Shown piece after piece: positions 1 to 5,124 of a stretch of 8,222 nucleotides of DNA. Below the pieces are notes generated by a model that had not been told where the DNA came from, did not search any database, and saw nothing but the letters and a program-made list of their open reading frames with translations. Made by a program: the position numbers and the translations under genes. The stretch covers positions 1-8,222 of the forward strand of contig CAJXRL010000114.1 in NCBI GenBank assembly GCA_913059105.1, in the 5' to 3' direction. Source of the stretch: an uncultured Flavobacteriales bacterium. GTDB taxonomy: Bacteria > Bacteroidota > Bacteroidia > Flavobacteriales_E > Vicingaceae. Position 1 is the stretch's first letter; every line of letters begins with the position of its first letter.

Positions 1-48
1 CGAGATTTCTGCCTGTCTCGTGGGCTCGGAGATGTGTATAAGAGACAG
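1..48 (+). other. Nextera i7-side sequencing adapter (artefact)
   Basis: This is library adapter, not genomic DNA. Bases 1-6 (CGAGAT) match the end of the Illumina P7 oligonucleotide, 7-14 (TTCTGCCT) match the Nextera N703 index as written in the oligonucleotide, and 15-48 match the Nextera read-2 transposon adapter, ending with the 19-bp Tn5 mosaic end AGATGTGTATAAGAGACAG at 30-48. Genomic sequence starts at 49. The adapter identities come from known library chemistry; the base match is seen directly. Confidence 0.98.
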
Positions 49-57
49 CTTTTCAAC

Positions 58-102
58 AAAACCAAGGGTTTTCGACGTAAAACCTTGCACCGCTTGGGTT
101 TT
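58..102. repeat. Four AAAACC/GGTTTT repeats at HU promoter
   Basis: AAAACC occurs at 58-63 and 79-84, and its reverse complement GGTTTT at 67-72 and 97-102. The first pair forms a 6-bp hairpin with a 3-nt loop; the second pair flanks 12 nt containing the -33 element of the HU promoter. A third, imperfect pairing (CAAGGGTTTT at 63-72 with AAAACCTTG at 79-87, one bulge) links the two pairs. The array could be a binding site for a regulator or could form alternative hairpins. The repeat is seen directly; any function is inference. Confidence 0.6.
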
Positions 103-114
103 AGTCTATATTTG
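84..114 (+). promoter_or_regulatory. Bacteroidota-type promoter for the HU gene
   Basis: TATATTTG at 107-114 is an exact match to the Bacteroidota -7 consensus TAnnTTTG. CTTG at 84-87 matches three of four bases of the -33 TTTG element, and 19 bp separate it from the -7 box. Transcription would start around 119-122, giving a leader of about 45 nt. The leader is A-rich before the ATG and has no Shine-Dalgarno sequence, as is usual in this phylum. Confidence 0.75.
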
Positions 115-166
115 CAATCGCTTCATCGAAGTATTAATCAAATTTATTTACTAAAAAAATAAAAAC

Positions 167-439
167 ATGAACAAATCAGAATTAGTAGACGCAATGGCTG
201 AAGGTGCAAATCTTTCAAAAGCTGACGCAAAAAGAGCATTAGAGTCATTCATTACCGTAACTGGAAAAGCATTAAAAGCTAAAGACAAAGTTGCTTTAGT
301 TGGATTTGGTTCTTTCTCAGTGTCTGAAAGAGCTGCTAGAAAAGGAAGAAACCCACAAACTGGGAAAGAAATTAACATTGCTGCAAAAAATGTAGTAAAG
401 TTCAAGGCAGGAAGCGAGCTTTCTAATCACGTAAAATAA
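167..439 (+). CDS. HU family DNA-binding protein
   Basis: This 90-residue protein has the full length of the bacterial HU/IHF family. The family forms dimers that bind and bend DNA in the minor groove with little sequence preference and compact the nucleoid. Residues 1-40 are the helical dimerisation part (it begins MNKSELVDAMAE). GFGSF at 46-50 begins the conserved signature. Residues about 53-73 form the basic DNA-binding arm, with the N62-P63 pair typical of the family; the proline intercalates between base pairs. The C-terminus is basic. The ATG at 167 gives the canonical N-terminus. The gene appears monocistronic, with its own promoter (84-114) and terminator (461-489). Lack of an extended N- or C-terminus argues for ordinary HU rather than the longer HU-like proteins of Bacteroidota. 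IHF is less likely, but the two families are hard to separate by eye. Bacteroidota often carry several HU paralogues, so I give no symbol. Confidence 0.96.
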   Translation: MNKSELVDAMAEGANLSKADAKRALESFITVTGKALKAKDKVALVGFGSFSVSERAARKGRNPQTGKEINIAAKNVVKFKAGSELSNHVK

Positions 440-460
440 GAGTATTCTCTATTTCAAAAA

Positions 461-489
461 CCCTGCTTCGCCCGAAGCAGGGTTTTTTT
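461..489 (+). terminator. Intrinsic terminator after HU gene
   Basis: CCCTGCTTC at 461-469 pairs with GAAGCAGGG at 474-482 to form a 9-bp GC-rich stem with a 4-nt loop, followed by seven T at 483-489. It lies 21 bp after the HU stop codon. Five A at 456-460 before the stem extend the pairing with the T tract. It should isolate HU transcription from hslR. Confidence 0.93.
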
Positions 490-529
490 ATGCCCAAACT
501 TTTCCATTATTTTTACTTTTTAAGAAGTT

Positions 530-895
530 ATGAGAATCGATAAATACATTTGGACTATTCGCTTGCTGAAAACAAGAAGTTTGGCAAGTAAAGAATGCGC
601 AGCAAATAAGGTTTTACTCAACGATGATATAGTGAAAGCTTCAAAGGAAGTTAAAGTTGGAGATGTAATCTCGATTCGAGTGAATCCTATTTGGAAAAGC
701 TTCAAGGTTCTCGATTTTCCAAAATCTAGAGTAGGAGCAAAACTAGTTCCTGATTATGTTTTAGAAACAACAGATGAAGTGGACTTACAAACTTTAGCAA
801 TGGCACAAGAGGTCCAACGACAAATGAGGCACCAGGGTTTTAGTGGAAGACCTACAAAAAGAGATCGGAGGAAATTAGATGACCTCGAGTTGTAA
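530..895 (+). CDS. hslR: S4-domain RNA-binding protein, Hsp15/HslR-like
   Basis: This 121-residue protein resembles Hsp15, a heat-shock RNA-binding protein. In E. coli (133 residues) Hsp15 binds free 50S subunits that still carry a nascent chain on tRNA and helps return them to the cycle. Residues 1 to about 60 form an S4 domain: the motif DKYIWTIRLLKTRSLA at 4-19 is its first helix region, and KVGDVISIR at 42-50 is the following strand. After a linker, the C-terminus ends in the basic motif GRPTKRDRRKL at 106-116, which is typical of Hsp15 and helps separate it from pseudouridine synthases; there is no catalytic domain. The ATG at 530 places the S4 motif at the very N-terminus, as expected. 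The gene follows the HU terminator by about 40 bp. Its promoter is unclear: TATTTTTA at 508-515 is one mismatch from TAnnTTTG, with only TTTT 19 bp upstream. Codon use resembles the neighbours. Confidence 0.88.
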   Translation: MRIDKYIWTIRLLKTRSLASKECAANKVLLNDDIVKASKEVKVGDVISIRVNPIWKSFKVLDFPKSRVGAKLVPDYVLETTDEVDLQTLAMAQEVQRQMRHQGFSGRPTKRDRRKLDDLEL

Positions 896-942
896 CAAAT
901 AAAAAAGGCTTTCAATTTCTTGAAAGCCTTTTTTATTTGTTA
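893..942. terminator. Bidirectional terminator, 23-bp perfect stem
   Basis: Bases 893-915 are perfectly complementary to 920-942 around the 4-nt loop TTTC. The GC-containing core (GGCTTTCAA at 907-915 with TTGAAAGCC at 920-928) is flanked by six A on the left and six T on the right, so a U tract follows the stem on either strand. It lies between convergent genes: hslR (+), whose TAA stop is the outermost part of the left arm, and the TPR gene (-), whose stop is at 951-953. It can therefore terminate both. Confidence 0.92.
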
Positions 943-950
943 TTGGTATT

Positions 951-2219
951 TTATTTACCGCTCAATTTGCTCTTCATTTCCAAATACTTCTCATCATTTC
1001 CTTCAATGGCATATATCTTAGTCAAAGAAGCAATTGTATTTCTATCTTTTGGATTAATTTTGTGGGCCTTTTCCAAAGCTGGCTTAGCTAGTTCAAAGTA
1101 TTCGTTTGCTTTAGCTGAAGCTTCTTCGTATTTAGAAGTTTCATTTAATCCATAATTTGAAGCTTTGTTGTTCCACTCTACTCCATCATTATAATACATT
1201 GCTCCGAGATTATATGCTGCATCAAAAAATGTTGGATCTAACTCCAATGCTTTGTTGTAGTCAGAAGCAGCTTTTTCTTTATTTCCAACCTGATCATTAA
1301 TTAAACCTCTATTATAATACATTGCCGCATTATTTGGGTCGTATGAAATGGCTTTATCAAAGTTCGCCAAGGCAGCATCTGTCTGACCTGTAATTAACAA
1401 GTGGTTTAATTGCTCTCTAATCAAATCTGGGTTATCAGGGTATTGCTTCAGTCCATTTTCAATCGCTTCTACTTTTTTCGCTGAATCACCTTTCTTTTCA
1501 AGTATATTGGCAATGTACAAGTGAATATTTGGACCACCATATCTAATCTGAGTTAAAGCCGTATACAATACTAATGCTTCATCATTTAGTTCTAATCGTT
1601 CTGCTGCTAACGCTGAGTTGAATAACCCTAAAGAATCTACTCTTCCTAAAAAAGCATTTATTTCTACAGAATTTTCAGAATACTCCTTTGCTTTTGCATA
1701 ATCTCCCACTTGAAATTGCTCTACTCCCCTGTTTACAAATGCATTTGCTAAGTATGGAAATTTTTGACCAAGAATATCAGCCATATAGGACAATTCATTG
1801 TAGCTTGTTTTTCGATTCATAATGTAGCTTGCAAAGCTAATTTGATCCGATTCTTTTTTCAAGTCTAATTCAGAAGCTCCAGGTGCATCGATGTTGTATT
1901 TAATAGCTTCAATGTAGAATTTGTAACTTTTTTCTAACGAACCAGGAAATTTCCCTCCACATTCTGGGTCAGGAGCTAATGCCGCATTAAAATATAAGTT
2001 GCCGCCATAATACCAAGTTTTCAGCAACTTTGAAGTTGATTCATTCTTAGTTACTAGCTCTATTGCCTTGATTCCCTTTTCTAATTCACTGCAATCTTTG
2101 TCTCTTTCGTATGACTTATTATAGTTATACGCACTTACCAGTTTAGACTTCTGGGCAGATATGCTTACAAAGGTTAAACAAGCAACTGTCAAAGAAATTA
2201 TTTTAAAGTTGATTTTCAT
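951..2219 (-). CDS. Secreted tetratricopeptide-repeat (TPR) protein
   Basis: This 422-residue protein starts with a Sec signal peptide: basic residues K2 and K6, a hydrophobic core at about 7-19, and a likely signal peptidase I site after SISA (22/23). There is no lipobox cysteine at the cleavage site, so a periplasmic location is expected. TPR units can be read at about 158-190, 230-262, 264-296, 298-330 and 332-390, with weaker ones at 195-227 and 393-420. The clearest is 298-330, with YYNRG, the G of QVG, and ALELDP at its end. The unit from 332 carries an insertion of about 25 residues (near 346-370) between its helices. Residues 30-150 are helical with no recognised domain. TPRs bind protein partners; the partner here is unknown. 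The gene lies 55 bp after gyrA on the same strand, with no terminator between them but with its own promoter at 2234-2264. I recall this TPR gene beside gyrA in other Flavobacteriia, but it has no established function that I know of. Confidence 0.88.
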   Translation of the reverse strand: MKINFKIISLTVACLTFVSISAQKSKLVSAYNYNKSYERDKDCSELEKGIKAIELVTKNESTSKLLKTWYYGGNLYFNAALAPDPECGGKFPGSLEKSYKFYIEAIKYNIDAPGASELDLKKESDQISFASYIMNRKTSYNELSYMADILGQKFPYLANAFVNRGVEQFQVGDYAKAKEYSENSVEINAFLGRVDSLGLFNSALAAERLELNDEALVLYTALTQIRYGGPNIHLYIANILEKKGDSAKKVEAIENGLKQYPDNPDLIREQLNHLLITGQTDAALANFDKAISYDPNNAAMYYNRGLINDQVGNKEKAASDYNKALELDPTFFDAAYNLGAMYYNDGVEWNNKASNYGLNETSKYEEASAKANEYFELAKPALEKAHKINPKDRNTIASLTKIYAIEGNDEKYLEMKSKLSGK

Positions 2220-2233
2220 CTTCTATTTTTTTT

Positions 2234-2264
2234 CAAATTTAACTTACTACTGTCATATATCAAA
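2234..2264 (-). promoter_or_regulatory. Bacteroidota-type promoter for the TPR gene
   Basis: Read on the minus strand, TTTG (2264-2261) is followed by exactly 19 bp and then TAAATTTG (2241-2234), a full match to the Bacteroidota consensus TTTG/TAnnTTTG. It starts 10 bp after the gyrA stop codon. The predicted transcript would begin about 8-11 nt before the TPR start codon, giving a very short A-rich leader (AAATAGAAG before ATG) without a Shine-Dalgarno sequence. Confidence 0.7.
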
Positions 2265-2274
2265 TTTTTTGCCA

Positions 2275-4863
2275 TTATTCAGTTTCCTCTTCAGGTGAAT
2301 CTGACTTATCCGCTTCACTTGATTCGTTTTCAGTGGAATTTGATTCAGTATTAGCATCCTCATCTGAAACCTCTATACCTTCTAGAACATCTTCCTCCTC
2401 CTCATCAACAGAAACTTTTGCTACTGCAGCAATCGAATCATTCTTTTTTAAGTTAATTAATCGAACACCTTGAGTTGCCCTACCCATAACTCTTAAATCA
2501 GCGACAGCAATTCTTATAATTACACCGGAACGGTTAATAATCATCAAATCATTATCATCCGTAACATTCTTTAAGGCAATTAAATTACCTGTCTTTTCAG
2601 TAACATTCAATGTTTTAACACCTTTACCACCTCTATTTGTTACTCTGTAAATTTCAGAATCATCTTCCGGATCATTTAAGAAACTACGTTTACCGTATCC
2701 TTTTTCAGAAACGACAAGCACTGTTTCCTCTTTCGGTTCTCTTACTGTAATCATTCCAACTACTTCATCATCTTCTGGTAATGTAATTCCTCTTACACCT
2801 GCAGCGTTCCTTCCCATTGGGCGAACTTTGCTTTCGTTGAAACGAATTGCTCGACCTCCTTTAATAGCCATCATTATTTCATCAGATCCGTTGGTCAATT
2901 TTGCTTCTAACAATTGATCTCCCTCTCTAATGGTAATTGCATTAATTCCGTTTGTTCTTGGACGAGAATATGCTTCTAAACTTGTTTTCTTAATAACCCC
3001 TTTCTTAGTACACATCACAATATAATTATTATTAATGTACTCTTCATCCGTTAAATCTTTCACACAGATGTATGCTTTCACATTATCATCTGGCTCAATA
3101 CTAACCAAGTTTTGAATCGCTCTTCCTTTTGATGTTTTTGTTCCTTCAGGTATTTCAAATACTCTCATCCAATAACATTTCCCTTTTTCAGTAAATATTA
3201 ATAGATAGTTGTGTGTTGTTGCTACAAAGAGATGTTCTAAGAAATCTGCATCTCTAGTTGCAGAACCTTTCGAACCTGTTCCACCTCTATTCTGTCTTCT
3301 GTATTCAGAAAGCTGAGTTCGTTTAATATAGCCTAAATGTGAAATAGTCACTACCACTTCCTCATCAGGAATCATATCTTCAATACTGAAATCTTCTGCC
3401 GAATATTCAATTACAGATCGTCTTTCATCACCATATTTATCCTTTACTTCTTGCAATTCAGTTTTAATGATGTCCATTCTCATGTCCTCATTTGCCAAAA
3501 CAGCTTCTAAATGCGTAATCAGCTTCATTAACTCTGCATGCTCATCTTTTAACTTGTCTCTTTCTAACCCTGTTAACTTCTGTAAACGTAAATCTAAAAC
3601 GGCTCTTGCTTGAATTTCTGACAGTTCAAATTCCTTCATTAAGCCATTTCGAGCATCATCCGTTGTTCTGCTAGCTCGAATCAATTTAATTACTTCATCC
3701 AAATGATCGATGGCAATAATTAAACCTTCTAATATATGTGCTTTGTCTTTTGCTTTCCTAAGTTCAAACTCTGTTCGCTTAATTACAACCTCATGTCTGA
3801 ATTCCACAAAATGAAGAATCATATCTTTCAGATTCAACATTTCTGGTCTCCCCTTTACTAAGGCAATATTATTAACCGAAAATGATGTTTGTAGTCCTGT
3901 ATATTTGAACAAGTTGTTCATTACTACGTTCGTAATGGCATCTCTTTTCAAATCATAAACAATACGCATTCCGTTTCTGTCCGACTCATCGTTCAAATCA
4001 GAAATACCTTCAATCTTTTTATCGTTTACTAAATCGGCAGTCTTTTTAATAAGGTCTGCCTTATTAACCAAGTAAGGAATTTCAGATACAATTATTCTTT
4101 CTCTTCCGCTGCTAGTGACTTCAATTTCACATTTTGCTCGCATGACAATACGGCCTCTTCCTGTTTCAAAAGCAGACCGAACGCCTTCGTAACCATAAAT
4201 GGTTCCACCTGTAGGAAAATCGGGAGCCTTTATGTGCTGCATCAATTCAGATATCTCAATATCATTATTGTCAATATATGCAGAAATTCCATCAATAACT
4301 TCCGTTAAGTTATGAGGCGCCATATTTGTAGCCATACCCACTGCAATACCTGAACCTCCATTAATAAGAAGGTTAGGAATTCGAGTAGGAAGAACTGTAG
4401 GCTCAGTTAAAGAATCGTCAAAATTTAATCTAAAATCAACGGTTTCTTTGTCTAAATCTCCAAGCATATCTTCAGAAATCTTTCTCAATCGTGCCTCAGT
4501 ATACCTCATTGCTGCAGGACTATCGCCATCTACAGAACCAAAGTTACCTTGACCATCAACTAACATGTAACGCAAAGACCACGGTTGCGCCATACGAACC
4601 ATAGAATCGTACACAGCAGTATCTCCATGTGGATGATACTTACCCAACACTTCTCCTACAATTCTTGCAGATTTCTTATGCGGTCTGGAAGAAATTACTC
4701 CCAAATCTTGCATTCCATATAGAATTCTTCTGTGAACAGGTTTTAATCCATCTCTCACATCAGGAAGTGCTCTACTCACAATTACCGACATTGAATAATC
4801 AATGTAGGCTGACTTCATTTCATCTTCAATATTAATTTGAACGATTTTTTCTCCTTCTGCCAT
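2275..4863 (-). CDS. gyrA: DNA gyrase subunit A
   Basis: GyrA is the DNA-cleaving subunit of gyrase, an A2B2 enzyme that introduces negative supercoils using ATP bound by GyrB. This 862-residue protein has the family's usual length. The N-terminal winged-helix domain contains the quinolone region HPHGDTAVYDSMVR (77-90). The catalytic tyrosine is Y121, in RYTE with R120. The tower and coiled-coil gate (about 350-480) contain the ILEGLIIAIDHLDEVIKLIR stretch (377-396). The C-terminal beta-pinwheel (from about 500) wraps DNA. The GyrA box at 524-530 reads QNRGGTG rather than the canonical QRRGGKG. Later blades carry related motifs, such as GRAIRF (670-675) and VMGRATQGVR (792-801). Having this box and a full pinwheel makes GyrA more likely than ParC. 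At the positions equivalent to E. coli S83 and D87 it has T82 and D86, so no classic quinolone-resistance change is visible. The last 43 residues form a tail rich in Glu, Asp and Ser. gyrB is not in the window. The gene diverges from clpC and precedes the TPR gene. Confidence 0.97.
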   Translation of the reverse strand: MAEGEKIVQINIEDEMKSAYIDYSMSVIVSRALPDVRDGLKPVHRRILYGMQDLGVISSRPHKKSARIVGEVLGKYHPHGDTAVYDSMVRMAQPWSLRYMLVDGQGNFGSVDGDSPAAMRYTEARLRKISEDMLGDLDKETVDFRLNFDDSLTEPTVLPTRIPNLLINGGSGIAVGMATNMAPHNLTEVIDGISAYIDNNDIEISELMQHIKAPDFPTGGTIYGYEGVRSAFETGRGRIVMRAKCEIEVTSSGRERIIVSEIPYLVNKADLIKKTADLVNDKKIEGISDLNDESDRNGMRIVYDLKRDAITNVVMNNLFKYTGLQTSFSVNNIALVKGRPEMLNLKDMILHFVEFRHEVVIKRTEFELRKAKDKAHILEGLIIAIDHLDEVIKLIRASRTTDDARNGLMKEFELSEIQARAVLDLRLQKLTGLERDKLKDEHAELMKLITHLEAVLANEDMRMDIIKTELQEVKDKYGDERRSVIEYSAEDFSIEDMIPDEEVVVTISHLGYIKRTQLSEYRRQNRGGTGSKGSATRDADFLEHLFVATTHNYLLIFTEKGKCYWMRVFEIPEGTKTSKGRAIQNLVSIEPDDNVKAYICVKDLTDEEYINNNYIVMCTKKGVIKKTSLEAYSRPRTNGINAITIREGDQLLEAKLTNGSDEIMMAIKGGRAIRFNESKVRPMGRNAAGVRGITLPEDDEVVGMITVREPKEETVLVVSEKGYGKRSFLNDPEDDSEIYRVTNRGGKGVKTLNVTEKTGNLIALKNVTDDNDLMIINRSGVIIRIAVADLRVMGRATQGVRLINLKKNDSIAAVAKVSVDEEEEDVLEGIEVSDEDANTESNSTENESSEADKSDSPEEETE

Positions 4864-4890
4864 ATTTACAGTATTCTAAAGTGCTTAATT

Positions 4891-4912
4891 TCAACCTCAA
4901 TTTGACGGTTGA
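4891..4912. repeat. Inverted repeat upstream of gyrA
   Basis: TCAACC at 4891-4896 pairs with GGTTGA at 4907-4912. Inside it, TCAA at 4897-4900 and TTGA at 4902-4905 form a nested dyad. It lies 28-49 bp upstream of the gyrA start, and could be an operator or an mRNA hairpin in the gyrA leader. No clear TTTG/TAnnTTTG promoter for gyrA was found nearby, so its position relative to transcription is not known. The repeat is seen; the role is inference. Confidence 0.35.
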
Positions 4913-4973
4913 ACATAATTACTAAACTACCGATAAATAATACGTTCAGTGGCTTAAAACGACACTAAATACT

Positions 4974-4987
4974 AACAAAATTTTGTT
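4974..4987. repeat. 14-bp perfect palindrome between gyrA and clpC
   Basis: AACAAAATTTTGTT is fully self-complementary. It lies 110 bp before the gyrA start on one side and 43 bp before the clpC -7 box on the other. The location suits an operator for the divergent pair or an A/T-rich upstream promoter element, but a palindrome of this composition may also occur by chance in AT-rich DNA. Confidence 0.35.
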
Positions 4988-5010
4988 GATAAAAGAGCTT
5001 TGGTTCGGCT

Positions 5011-5038
5011 TTTGCATGGCACACTTGAAATATCTTTG
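5011..5038 (+). promoter_or_regulatory. Probable clpC promoter
   Basis: TATCTTTG at 5031-5038 matches the Bacteroidota -7 consensus TAnnTTTG exactly. The nearest -33-like TTTG is at 5011-5014, only 16 bp away instead of about 19, so the -33 assignment is weak. Initiation at about 5043-5046 would give a leader of about 80 nt before the start codon chosen for clpC. A 12-bp palindrome, TTTAATATTAAA, lies in this leader at 5101-5112. Confidence 0.5.
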
Positions 5039-5124
5039 ATTGGTGTGGTTTTTGAATGTTAAAGTTTCAAATAATTACAACCAATTGCCCGTCAAATACG
5101 TTTAATATTAAAGAACGATACATT

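Noticed and set aside
1..48. Tn5 mosaic ends suggesting a natural transposon spanning the window
   Set aside because: The flanking bases are Illumina P7/index and read-primer sequences and the mosaic ends differ in their adapter tails, so this is in vitro tagmentation rather than an inserted element.
151..405. Open frame of 84 codons antisense to the HU gene
   Set aside because: It mirrors the HU coding frame, has no homology I recognise and no promoter or terminator in its own direction.
937..1155. Plus-strand open frame of 72 codons inside the TPR gene
   Set aside because: It is a shadow of the TPR coding sequence, starts inside the terminator hairpin and has no family resemblance.
4606..4635. 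Quinolone resistance mutation in GyrA
   Set aside because: The positions equivalent to E. coli S83 and D87 are T82 and D86. Thr at the first position is wild type in several bacteria, and Asp at the second is unchanged.
4629..4835. Plus-strand open frame of 68 codons opposite the gyrA 5' end
   Set aside because: It covers the antisense of the conserved N-terminal GyrA region and has no supporting signal.
5024..5030. CTTGAAA, the -35 element of E. coli sigma-32 heat-shock promoters, upstream of clpC
   Set aside because: No CCCCATnT-like -10 follows at the needed distance, and the heptamer overlaps a better Bacteroidota -7 box. Probably coincidence.
5091..5112. GTCAAA resembling half of a CtsR operator before clpC
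   Set aside because: CtsR sites need tandem heptads, only one is present, and CtsR is a Firmicutes regulator.
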